A DNA stretch of 64,000 nt, taken from positions 119,761,501 through 119,825,500 of the forward strand of contig CM075349.1 of NCBI GenBank assembly GCA_037693485.1, written 5' to 3'. Position numbers and translations under genes: made by a program. Source of the DNA: Kitagawia praeruptora. Its lineage: Eukaryota; Streptophyta; Magnoliopsida; Apiales; Apiaceae. Positions 55,064 to 64,000 of the stretch are shown piece after piece. Each line of letters opens with the position of its first letter. Within the stretch, counting starts at the first letter, position 1. The notes beneath the pieces are model-generated. The model made no database searches and had not been told where the DNA came from. It worked only from the letters and a program-made list of their open reading frames with translations.

Positions 55064-55258
55064 CTATAATGTGTATCAATATTAATTTGATGACATAAAA
55101 GTTAATATTAAGTTTTTTTAATTTTAAAAATATATCCAACTGTATTTATATAAAACATTGCTATAACTTCATGCCCATGATTTTCCATACTATATTCCTA
55201 TATATGTTTGCTATGTTTCTTTTTAGGGCTTTTTGCTAATATGTTCCATTTTGAAAAC

Positions 55259-55840
55259 TAGGGGTGAGTATTTGGTAATTCGGTAAAATAACCGAACCGA
55301 ACCGAATTACCGAAATACCGAATAAGACCAAATATTATAATCGAATACAGAATCGAAATATTTCGGTTCGGTAACCGAACCGAAATATTTATTTCGGTTA
55401 TTTCGGTTATTTTACCGAAATAACCGAATTATATATATTCATATATTTTATTTTACATATTAAATATAAAAATATAAAAATTATTATTTTACATATAAAA
55501 ATTATTATTTTACATTTAAAAAATTATTATTTTACATGTAAAATATAAATATTATTTTTTACATATAAAATATAAATATTATTATTTTAGATAGAAAAAA
55601 TTATTATTTTACATATAAAAATTATTATTTTATATATAAAATATTATTATTTTACATATAAAATATAAATATAATTATTTATTATATATTTCGGTTATTT
55701 CGGTTTTTACCGAAATAACCGAATAACTGAAATATCATAACCGAATACCGAATCGAAATATTTCGGTTCGGTTAACCGAACCGTATTATTTCGGTTATTC
55801 GGTTCGGTATTCGGTTAACCGAACCGAATACTCATCCCTA
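55259..55840. mobile_element. hAT-type element, 582 bp, with AT-rich core repeats
   Basis: Exact 8-bp duplicates TTGAAAAC (55251-55258 and 55841-55848). Ends TAGGGGTGAGTATTTGG and CGAATACTCATCCCTA. Subterminal repeats ACCGAA/TTCGGT replace the ACCCGA of the neighbour. The core 55430-55680 is a degenerate tandem array of TATTATTTTACATATAAAA. Confidence 0.88.
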
Positions 55841-56062
55841 TTGAAAACTAATTTATAAATATGTTCCATTTATATTTGTATTTATAAAAATATCCTATAA
55901 TCAATTTTTTTTCACAATTTCAAATTAACCATAGTTAAATTCACTATTTCACATTTTTTAGATGACATATGTAACCTTTCTTACATAATTAATTTCATTA
56001 TTGTTAATTGTTCAATATTTTTGGACTTTATTTTTTAAAAAAGGTACAGCAATCAACAATTG

Positions 56063-56951
56063 TTTTTTTTTTTTTTTGCCACAAAAATAAAAGGTTTTCA
56101 TTAAATTGGACAAGCACACAGTCGAGACAAACCCCCAACTGGTGGTATGATCAGGTTGAAAAACAAAGGCAAGTTAAAATACTTAGCTGATTTGTTTCCG
56201 GATCGTTTGACAATTTCAGATCTGTTAACTGAAAATGAAAACAAAGACAACCCAATAAATCCAAATTGAACCAACATATCTGAATACAGCAAAATTACAA
56301 TTGACCTTAACACATAAAAACCATTTGTAACCCATTGTTCAGGTGGAGCACCCCAGCTATCTACTTGCCGGGAACCAGCTATAGACTTGCCGTAAGTAAA
56401 AACTCCCCAAAGGTGAACACAATCATGTTGTGAAAGGTGAGCTCTTGCAATAATCATCACTGCCTCAGCTTCGATGCGGCCTTTCCAGATCTCTCGAGAT
56501 ATCAATTGAAACATTTTCGGAGTACGGAAATAACAAAACCAAACATACGAAGACATATTAACATAAACAAACCACTCCAAAGGGAGAGACATACTACAAA
56601 TCAAAAAGTCAAAGATCTCGGATTGACACCAAATTTTGATATGATGTTAAGCAAGAGATTTTGAATTTAAGAAATGTATTTATTTGATATTTCGAGTTCT
56701 AAATCTCAATAGATCTGAAAAAGAACTCGAATAGGTTTTTCGAAATTTTTGGAAAAATTCCGATTTATGGGAGAAATGAAAGGGATTTATGAAGATGGAT
56801 GAAGGCTTGGTTGGAGAAGGAGGAGATTAGAGCAAGAAGAAGGACCTCCGGCCGGTGGATAAACCACCGCCGGAGGGGATGTATCTGAGACGAAGACTAA
56901 GTTTGGGTGGGTTCTTTGTTGCAGGGGAAAAAAAGGTCTAACACCCCTTTT
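56063..56951 (-). mobile_element. Non-LTR retroposon copy 2, 889 bp
   Basis: A 12-bp duplicate AATCAACAATTG flanks it (56051-56062 and 56952-56963). Poly-T at the left end marks a minus-strand poly-A tail preceded by CCTTTTATTTTTGTGGC. It shares ATTGCAAGAGCT and CTATAGCTGG with copy 1. The 5' part has a near-perfect hairpin at 56845-56876 (CCTCCGGCCGGTGG, loop, CCACCGCCGGAGG). A 167-codon minus frame has no recognisable domain and may be fortuitous. Confidence 0.75.
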
Positions 56952-56963
56952 AATCAACAATTG

Positions 56964-57970
56964 CTTAACTTTCTCAATGTTACAAAACTTATACTCACAT
57001 TATAACTAAAAGTAGTGAAATTTTTAGCATTTCCTCACTTTCGTGTGCTTACATCATCTTGTATTTATTGACAAAAAATAAATTAATATTTAATAGTTTA
57101 GTATAAATTAGCTTCTTTCAGTTTGAAGCAACTGTGTTGCGCTCGTCTACATAACCAGATCCATCTACTCATTTTTTAGAGTAGCAAAACTAGTTATAGG
57201 GGAACCCCATGTTTGAGTTGCACAACTTGTTTGAGTTGTACAACTTCCAATTTACAGTTTTCAGTTGCAATCTCATTCGTAACAGTTGCAACCTCATTGT
57301 ACCTCATTTGCAATTTTTAGTTTTCAATTTTCAGTTGCAAACCTTATTTGCAACTTTCAGTTTCTTCAATTCACATGGCAACCCCCTGAAATTGCAAATG
57401 AGGTTGCAAAACATATTTTTAGAAAGTTGGTAGTATTTTTGTAAAAGTAAAAGTATAGAATTGAAAGAGAGAGTTAATGATAGTAAAAATTTAAAAGAAA
57501 GTTAAAAACATATATATTTTTGTAAATATTCCTATTTTTTTGTGAAAAAGGAAACAAATGAAATAATTTACATTTTAAATACTAAATGATAATCATGAGG
57601 GAATTTATTTAAATTGATTATTAATTTATTATTTATATGAATTTAGGGGTGAAATCAGAATAGAAAAAAATAAATTTTGGTAAAAATTTATAATTAGTTG
57701 ATACTTTTGTACCAAATTTGATTTCTATATTCCTAGAATATGTACTATTTTTTTAACAAAATTATTAGAATCCTGTTATAATTAGAATTCTTTTGTTATA
57801 ATTTTAGTAAGTGATTTTATCAAAATCATGTATTTATTTTTTCTTAATTTAATAAATGTAAACATTTACTTATTATTAAAGATTATTTTATTTATTGATT
57901 ATTTAATGAAGGTTTTATTATTAAATATTATTTCATTTATTATTTATTAAGGTCATTTTGAAAACATAAC
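56964..57970. other. AT-rich intergenic DNA with a TTGCAACC inverted segment
   Basis: 57230-57410 is built from repeated GTTGCAA-type strings, including TTGCAACCTCATTGTACC and its inverted counterpart AATGAGGTTGCAA, so it can fold. 57590-57960 resembles the AT-rich segments at 24.8 and 27.6 kb. No gene seen. Confidence 0.45.
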
Positions 57971-58485
57971 TGATATGGGCTAAAAGTAAGCCCTAAGACA
58001 CATTTAATGTGGCATTAATTAGACCTAGAATGGTCCAAACGTGGGGCCCACCAGATGGGCCCAAACCCTAACTATAATATTAATTTCGTAATTAATATTA
58101 GGGGTAATAAACAGCCCAGCAAGTAAGAGTCAAATAAGGATATTATTCTTGCCTGACTTAGTCTCCAAGATACATATTCCAACATGGAAACTGACTCCTA
58201 CAAGGAAGGAGTCTAGAACCTTCCTTGAGGCGGTGACTTGCCCACCAAGTCACCTAACCCTACTACGATTTTAGGGTTTCTCAGCCTATATAAAGGGTCT
58301 GACCCCTCATCCTAGAACTACGTTTTCTTGGCTTGATTCTCTAATACAGAGATACGTAGGCATTCTGTGAGGACCGTTAGTCTCGAACGCAGAAGCAGCC
58401 ATAAAAGCACGAAGCTCACGAACCCTAGCCTTAAATACACAAACCCTAGCCGCAATAATTTAAACCTAGTTTTTATTCCACAACA
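57971..58485 (+). repeat. 5' LTR of the right-hand gypsy element, ~515 bp
   Basis: Begins TGATATGGGCTAAAAG and ends TTCCACAACA two bases before the primer-binding site. TATA box CCTATATAAAGGG near 58285. The left border rests on TG only, since the partner LTR lies outside the window. Confidence 0.7.
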
Positions 58486-58487
58486 TT

Positions 58488-58505
58488 TGGCGCCGTCTGT
58501 GGGAA
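58488..58505 (+). other. Primer-binding site of the right-hand gypsy element
   Basis: TGGCGCCGTCTGTGGGAA, a standard plant gypsy primer-binding site. Confidence 0.85.
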
Positions 58506-58518
58506 GAAGACATCAACC

Positions 58519-59007
58519 ATGGTTCAAACACGAAGAACTGCTCCAGGCACTACAGAGCCAATCGCTACCGAGGCCCTACCTCTTAGCTCTGCTCCGCCCC
58601 TTACTGAACAAGTACTTCCGACATCTGAGCAAGTACCTCCGGCATCCGGAACTATCGTTTCGTACCAAGTTTCTCAACCCTTAGGGACGACTACCCATGT
58701 TGAGAGTACGCTACCTCCGATCATCCACACAGTTCCAGGGACTAACCCCCCTCAGACGGGGATTTCTTCTCTGATTGTAGGTCCCAACAACCTTACACGA
58801 GGGGTTCAGATCCATACTACGGATCTCCCCATAAGCACCAATCCAACATATGGGATGTCCAATTACGGAGCTGGACCAAGTGGGCATGCCCTGTATATTC
58901 GAGATCGAGATTATCGCGATTTTTCTGGTCCTTATTCAGATGAATCATCTTCTGACGATGATTACGAGCGTGATGAAGCCCCAAGGAGGCGACGTGCAAG
59001 TAAATAG
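58519..59007 (+). CDS. Gag N-terminal part ending at an in-frame TAG, 162 aa
   Basis: ATG 58519 follows the primer-binding site by 13 bp. The product is Pro/Thr/Ser-rich and ends with an acidic then basic tail (SDESSSDDDYERDEAPRRRR). The stop TAG (59005-59007) sits in AAATAGCCT; the same frame is open directly afterwards for 5 kb. The tail reads smoothly into the next segment, so this is either a nonsense mutation (CAG to TAG is one transition) or a readthrough stop. Confidence 0.75.
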   Translation: MVQTRRTAPGTTEPIATEALPLSSAPPLTEQVLPTSEQVPPASGTIVSYQVSQPLGTTTHVESTLPPIIHTVPGTNPPQTGISSLIVGPNNLTRGVQIHTTDLPISTNPTYGMSNYGAGPSGHALYIRDRDYRDFSGPYSDESSSDDDYERDEAPRRRRASK

Positions 59008-59010
59008 CCT

Positions 59011-62000
59011 ATGGGGAGAACTCGAACTATCCATGATGGACTCACTTCAACAGTTGCTGAGAGGATTAAGGCTTATGAAGCCGAGATCTTAAAGTTAAAG
59101 GAAGATATGGCCAGGGAGCAAGCCAGATCAAATCTGACTTTGCCACCTCCCACGTCAGGACCGATTCCCTTCATAGATCTGGAGAGACCTCTAAGGAGGC
59201 AAAGAAGGACTACCGTCCCACCTGAAAGAACTACAAGGGTGGAAACCCCTAAAAGCAACCCTAAGGATCTGATACCACTTGGGGACCCTGATGATCCCAC
59301 ACCTCCGTTTACTGAAGACGTGATGAATGCTCATATCTCAAAGAAGTTTAAGATGCCAACAATCAAAGCTTATGATGGAATGGGTGATCCTGCCAACCAC
59401 GTTAGAACGTTCTCAAACGCACTGCTGTTGCAGCCTGCAAGCGACGCTTTGAAGTGCAGGGCTTTCCCTCAAACTTTGTCAGGCATGGCTCAAAGATGGT
59501 ATAGTCGGCTTCCTGCAAACTCGATTGGTTCCTTTAAGGAGTTGAGTGCTGCCTTCATTAGTCAGTTTATCAGCGGAAGAACGCATGAGAAAAGCTCTGC
59601 ATCTCTTATGTATGTGGTACAAGGGAAGAGCGAAAGTCTGAGAGACTACCTTAAGAGGTTCACCAAGGAAACTCTGAACATCACTGATCTGGACAATAAG
59701 GTTGCAATGGTAGCCTTGGAGCATGGTACCACCGACTTATACTTTAAGAGATCGTTGGCAAAACATCCCCCGGAGAATATGGCTGATCTCCAACGAAGGG
59801 CTGATAAGTACATCAAGGCCGAGGATAGCACGAAGAAGGAGGTCACATTAGGCAATGGTCAGGGAAACAGTGATACAAAAAAGCGTAAGCAAGGGCAGGA
59901 GTACGATGCTAGGGACAAGTATCCCCGAACTAGCAAGGACTCTGATTCGCCACCAAAAAAGAACTTGGGACCAAGGTTCTCTGACTATGCAAGGTTGAAT
60001 GCCCCCAGAAGTCAAATCTTGTTGGAAATTGAGAAGGATAAAGACTTCCGATGGCCGAAGCCACTCAGGGGAGACCCCGCAAAGAGGAATAAGGATCAGT
60101 ACTGTAGGTTCCACCGAGATGTAGGACATGACACGGATGATTGCAGACAGTTGAAGGACGAGATTGAATTCTTGATCCGTAAAGGAAAGCTGAACAATTT
60201 CACAAAGGGTGGAGATCATGGAACCCAAAGAGGGGATTACAACAGGAGAAACAATGACAGGAGGGATAACGATCGTGACCGCAACACGCAGCCCCGAGGG
60301 CCAGTTATCAACATGATCTGGGGAGGCCCAACAGCGGCCGGTACAACCCGCAATTCTCGAAAGGCATACGCAAGGGAAGTGATGCATATTGTGGGAGAGG
60401 CCCCGAAGCGTGCTAGAACAGAAACCGTGATTGGTTTTGATGACTCTGATCTGGAAGGGGTGAAATTCCCCCATGATGACCCATTAGTTATAACCCCTGT
60501 GATTGGGAACTCGGAGGTAAAACGAGTCTTGATAGACAATGGAGCTTCTGTTGACATTCTGTTTCATGATGCGTTTGTGAAGATGGGATATGCCGATTCT
60601 CAGCTAACTCCGACTAACATGCCTATTTATGGGTTCAATGGGGTTGAGTCCAAGGTCGAGGGTACTATCCAGTTACCCGTGACAATCGGGCAGGAACCTA
60701 AGGAAGCTACTCAAATGCTAAACTTTCTGGTAATTAAGGCAGCCTCGACTTATAACGCAATCCTGGGAAGGACTGGACTTCATGCGTTCAAGGCTGTTGC
60801 CTCAACATATCACATGAGGATTAAGTTTCCAACCCGAAACGGGGTTGGAGAACAGAAAGGCGACCAGAAGATGGCAAGAAGTTGTTATGTGTCCGCCCTA
60901 AGAGCTGATGGAGTCGGGGGGCAGGTACTCCCAATTGAAGACATGGATGTCCGTAGTGATGATGAACAGCGAGGAAAGCCAGCAGAGGATTTAATACCCG
61001 TCCCTCTAGAGCTGAGCGACCCGGAGAAGGTTACATACATAGGAGCATCTCTGAGGGAACCCCTGAAGGGCGAATTGATAGCGTTCTTGCAAGAGAATAG
61101 CGATGTGTTTGCTTGGACAGCAGCAGATATGCCAGGGATTGACCCCCAACTTATAACTCATAGGTTGAACGTCGATCCTGAACGGAAGAAAATAAAGCAG
61201 AAAAAGAGGAATTTTGCTCCTGAAAGGCAAGAGGCCATTAAGCAAGAAGTTGATAAGCTTTTGGAAGCTGGGTTCATTGAGGAGATTCAGTTCCCTGAAT
61301 GGTTGGCTAATCCCGTCATGGTCAAGAAAGCGAATGGAAAATGGAGAATGTGCATCGACTTCACAGATTTGAACGATGCATGCCCAAAGGATTGTTTCCC
61401 TCTACCAAGGATTGACACCCTAATAGATGCTACAGCTGGACACGAGATGTTAAGTTTCATGGATGGTTTCAGCGGATACAATCAGATTAAGATGCACAAG
61501 GACGACATTCCTAAGGTATATTTCATAACCGACTTTGGTGTTTTCTGCTATCTTGTTATGGCTTTTGGTCTAAAGAATGCAGGAGCTACCTACCAACGAT
61601 TGGTGAATAAGATATTCGCCCATCTGATTGGAAAAACCATGGAGGTCTATGTTGATGACATGTTAGTCAAGAGCCTACTCAAGGCAGATCATATAGGGCA
61701 CCTCAGAGAGGCATTTGAAGTGCTAAGGCACCATAAGATGATGCTAAATCCAGCAAAGTGTGCTTTTGGTGTTGGATCGGGAAAATTTTTGGGGCTGATG
61801 GTTTCCAAGAGAGGCATAGAGGCCAACCCGGACAAGATTAAGGCTATTCTGGACATGGAGTCACCCCGCTCAATACGAGATGTACAGAAATTAACTGGCC
61901 GGGTTGCGGCCTTAGGAAGGTTCATCTCCAAGTCTGGTGACAAATGCTTGCCTTTCTTTCAGGCATTAAAAAAGGTGAAAAATTTTGAGTGGACCACAGA

Positions 62001-64000
62001 GAGCCAGGAGGCCTTTGAACAGTTGAAGAAATACATGGCTGAAGCCCCGTTGTTGGCCAAACCTAATCCTGGAGAGATTCTCTACCTATACCTGGCGGTA
62101 TCCGAACAAGCATTGAGTGCTGTTCTAGTCAAAGAAGAAAAGAAAGTTCAGAAACCCATCTACTATGTGAGTAAGGTGTTGCATGGGGCGGAATTGAATT
62201 ACTCTTCCATTGAAAAGTTTGTATTGGCATTAATCACTGCTTCAAGGAAATTGAGACCGTACTTCCAGGCTCACAAAATCGAAGTCTTGACAGACCAACA
62301 GTTGAGAAGCATATTGCACAGTCCGAAAGCAAGTGGAAGATTGATCAAATGGGCTATAGAACTTGGAGAGTTTGATATCAAGTATAAGCCTCGGACAGCC
62401 ATCAAGGCTCAGGCATTGGCTGACTTCGTGGTTGAATGCACTATTGACAACCAAGAAGTCGGGGGGCAGGAGATGATAACCACCCCTGAGAACGAGGATA
62501 AAGGTGAAGAACTTATAACTGGACAGAAGGAATATTGGGTGCTCTATTTTGATGGAGCATCAAAAACAAAATCTAGTGGTGCAGGTTTAGTTCTGCAAAG
62601 CCCCGATGGGTTCACAGTTGAGTACGCTTTGAAGTTGGACTTTCCAACGACCAACAATGAAGCTGAGTATGAAGCCCTGATAGCCGGATTAGGCTTGGCC
62701 AGAATCATGAGGGTCAAGAATCTCAAAGTATGTGGAGATTCGAGACTGGTGGTCTCCCAAGTGAATGGCGAGTTTGAAGCCAAGGATGAGACTATGGCAA
62801 AATACCTAAGAGTCGTGAAGGCTGTTATGACTCAGTTTGAAGAATGCTATGTGGAACACATTCCGAGAGAGGAGAACGCTAAGGCCGATGCCTTGTCTAA
62901 ATTTGCTTCTTCTGAAATTGAGAACTATGCAGGTAGTGTTTACTTCCAGGTCTTGAAGGCCCCGACCATCAACTCTAAGTTGGTAGCACCTATCGATGTG
63001 GGAAGCTGTTGGATAGATCCTATTAAAGCTCACCTAGAAGCTGGATGGCTTCCAGACAATGCCTTGGAGGCACGAAAATTGTCAGTAAGAGCATTGAGAT
63101 ATGCCTTGATTGAAGGCATCTTATACAAGAGATCGTTTGTCGTCCCGTACTTGAAGTGCCTAAGGCCCCAAGAGGCAAGAGAAGCATTGGAGGAAGTTCA
63201 TGGAGGGATCTGTGGGCAGCACTTGGGGGGCAGAGCCCTAGCTCACAAGATTACCCGCCTGGGATTCTATTGGCCAGAGATGTTGGCGGATGCCCAGGAC
63301 TATGTCAAGAAGTGTGACAGATGTCAAAAGCACGCTCCAATTGTAAGGCAGCCGCCTGAGATGTTAACTTCGATCAATTCTCCCATCCCGTTTGCAATGT
63401 GGGGAATGGACATATTAGGTCCTTTCCCTATGGCTTCGGCACAGAGGAAGTTTCTGATAGTCGCCATTGACTACTTCACCAAGTGGATTGAGGCTAAACC
63501 TTTAGCCAAGATAACCACCAAACAAGTTTCCCAGTTCTTTTGGGAGAACATAATTTGTAGATATGGAATCCCGCGAATTCTTGTGACAGATAATGGGACA
63601 CAATTTAACAATGAGGAATTCAAGAAGTATTGTGAGGAAAATGCTATTGAGCTTCGTTTTACCTCTGTGGCACATCCGCAAGCGAATGGGCAGGCCGAGG
63701 TGGCCAATCGAATTATCCTGGATGGACTAAAGAAAAGGGTCGAGCGCTCAAGAAACACTTGGGTGGATGAGCTGCTACCTATACTCTGGGCTTATCGCAC
63801 TACTTGTAAAGTAACTACCGGAGCAACCCCGTTTTTGCTAGCTTATGGAGCTGAGGCTGTTGTGCCGCTGGAAATCATGCAGGCATCACCTCGAGTTGAG
63901 GCATATGAACCTGAAGCTAATGAAGAAGGCATGAGGCTCGCTCTAGATCTGATTGATGAAGTTAGAGATGAGGCAAACGCCAGAAATGCGGAGCATCAAA
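59011..64000 (+). CDS. Gypsy Gag-Pol polyprotein, open to the window edge (>=1663 aa)
   Basis: In frame with the 162-codon ORF; ATG 59011 follows the TAG by one codon. Domains: gag core (KAYDGMGDPANHVRTFSNAL, AQRWYSRLPANSIGSF) near 59370-59730; zinc motif CRFHRDVGHDTDDC near 60104; protease VLIDNGASVDILF near 60525; RT with KANGKWRMCIDFTDLNDACP, SFMDGFSGYNQI and YVDD (~61648); RT-associated RNase H; second archaeal-type RNase H (LYFDGASKTKSSGAGLVL, CGDSRLVV) near 62540-62900, the Tat marker; integrase zinc module (HGGICGQH, CDRC) near 63200-63335, catalytic D in GMDILGPFP, D in VTDNGTQF and E in GQAEVANR. RT has VMAFGL where VMPFGL is usual, and KVYFIT where KTAFIT is usual. I see no stop from 59008 to 64000. 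Confidence 0.92.
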   Translation, partial: MGRTRTIHDGLTSTVAERIKAYEAEILKLKEDMAREQARSNLTLPPPTSGPIPFIDLERPLRRQRRTTVPPERTTRVETPKSNPKDLIPLGDPDDPTPPFTEDVMNAHISKKFKMPTIKAYDGMGDPANHVRTFSNALLLQPASDALKCRAFPQTLSGMAQRWYSRLPANSIGSFKELSAAFISQFISGRTHEKSSASLMYVVQGKSESLRDYLKRFTKETLNITDLDNKVAMVALEHGTTDLYFKRSLAKHPPENMADLQRRADKYIKAEDSTKKEVTLGNGQGNSDTKKRKQGQEYDARDKYPRTSKDSDSPPKKNLGPRFSDYARLNAPRSQILLEIEKDKDFRWPKPLRGDPAKRNKDQYCRFHRDVGHDTDDCRQLKDEIEFLIRKGKLNNFTKGGDHGTQRGDYNRRNNDRRDNDRDRNTQPRGPVINMIWGGPTAAGTTRNSRKAYAREVMHIVGEAPKRARTETVIGFDDSDLEGVKFPHDDPLVITPVIGNSEVKRVLIDNGASVDILFHDAFVKMGYADSQLTPTNMPIYGFNGVESKVEGTIQLPVTIGQEPKEATQMLNFLVIKAASTYNAILGRTGLHAFKAVASTYHMRIKFPTRNGVGEQKGDQKMARSCYVSALRADGVGGQVLPIEDMDVRSDDEQRGKPAEDLIPVPLELSDPEKVTYIGASLREPLKGELIAFLQENSDVFAWTAADMPGIDPQLITHRLNVDPERKKIKQKKRNFAPERQEAIKQEVDKLLEAGFIEEIQFPEWLANPVMVKKANGKWRMCIDFTDLNDACPKDCFPLPRIDTLIDATAGHEMLSFMDGFSGYNQIKMHKDDIPKVYFITDFGVFCYLVMAFGLKNAGATYQRLVNKIFAHLIGKTMEVYVDDMLVKSLLKADHIGHLREAFEVLRHHKMMLNPAKCAFGVGSGKFLGLMVSKRGIEANPDKIKAILDMESPRSIRDVQKLTGRVAALGRFISKSGDKCLPFFQALKKVKNFEWTTESQEAFEQLKKYMAEAPLLAKPNPGEILYLYLAVSEQALSAVLVKEEKKVQKPIYYVSKVLHGAELNYSSIEKFVLALITASRKLRPYFQAHKIEVLTDQQLRSILHSPKASGRLIKWAIELGEFDIKYKPRTAIKAQALADFVVECTIDNQEVGGQEMITTPENEDKGEELITGQKEYWVLYFDGASKTKSSGAGLVLQSPDGFTVEYALKLDFPTTNNEAEYEALIAGLGLARIMRVKNLKVCGDSRLVVSQVNGEFEAKDETMAKYLRVVKAVMTQFEECYVEHIPREENAKADALSKFASSEIENYAGSVYFQVLKAPTINSKLVAPIDVGSCWIDPIKAHLEAGWLPDNALEARKLSVRALRYALIEGILYKRSFVVPYLKCLRPQEAREALEEVHGGICGQHLGGRALAHKITRLGFYWPEMLADAQDYVKKCDRCQKHAPIVRQPPEMLTSINSPIPFAMWGMDILGPFPMASAQRKFLIVAIDYFTKWIEAKPLAKITTKQVSQFFWENIICRYGIPRILVTDNGTQFNNEEFKKYCEENAIELRFTSVAHPQANGQAEVANRIILDGLKKRVERSRNTWVDELLPILWAYRTTCKVTTGATPFLLAYGAEAVVPLEIMQASPRVEAYEPEANEEGMRLALDLIDEVRDEANARNAEHQ

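Larger units (their letters stand above)
57971..64000 (+). mobile_element. Well-preserved Tat-clade Ty3/gypsy element, 5' part (runs off right edge)
   Basis: 5' LTR, primer-binding site, gag, protease, RT, two RNase H domains and integrase follow in order on the plus strand. Apart from one TAG in gag the frame is open to the end of the window, in contrast to the decayed relative at 5.5-18 kb. Confidence 0.9.

Noticed and set aside
56101..56604. 167-codon minus-strand frame as a host gene
   Set aside because: It is inside a retroposon with TSD and A-tail, has no known motif and is not shared with the other copy as an open frame.

Overview
This window is plant nuclear DNA, most likely from a eudicot with a large, repeat-rich genome. 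The evidence is two ordinary intron-containing plant genes, one with a plastid transit peptide, set among LTR retrotransposons, hAT/Mutator/Harbinger MITEs, Helitrons and LINE/SINE debris. I cannot fix the species from the sequence.

Layout: (1) 1-4649: 3' parts of Sire-like Ty1/copia elements, with a long accessory ORF and two LTRs. They are inserted into the RNase H domain of an Ale-like copia whose tail and LTR follow (4650-5480). (2) ~5511-18054: a decayed Tat-clade Ty3/gypsy element on the minus strand. Besides gag-pol it carries two genes on the opposite strand (7.0-11.5 kb), each with its own TATA box and one with introns, plus two tandem-repeat arrays. Its 5' LTR is reduced to about 84 bp. 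(3) 18.0-21.8 kb: intergenic, with three MITEs that have exact target-site duplications (TSDs) and an RNase H relic. (4) 21880-24545 (-): a DUF952 gene of three exons, 126 aa. (5) 24.8-29.0 kb: Helitrons, MITEs and a LINE relic holding a solo LTR. (6) 29151-44297: an old hAT-type element split by a 14.1-kb, very young Sire-like copia (29386-43532). The copia has gag and pol in three frames and a 1584-aa ORF after pol. The hAT also holds a Mutator-type MITE. (7) 45261-48416: a non-autonomous LTR element whose two 467-bp LTRs look identical; its interior is largely tandem short hairpins. (8) 48.7-49.9 kb: hAT and Harbinger MITEs and a retroposon. (9) 50131-53122 (+): GLB1, the plastid PII nitrogen-signalling protein, eight exons, 194 aa. 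(10) 53.9-57.0 kb: LINE 3' end, two hAT MITEs and a second member of the retroposon family. (11) 57971-64000: the 5' part of a well-preserved Tat-clade gypsy element running off the right edge, with one in-frame TAG early in gag.

Only the DUF952 gene and GLB1 are host genes; they are unrelated in function as far as the sequence shows. The rest is mobile DNA whose nesting can be read from exact TSDs. The most unusual content is the giant post-pol ORF with a 12-bp motif array shared by the LTR and the spacer before that ORF, the reverse-strand spliced gene pair inside the Tat element, and the hairpin array in the youngest element. Coordinates and splice sites were read by eye. Family assignments come from recognised motifs, not from searches.
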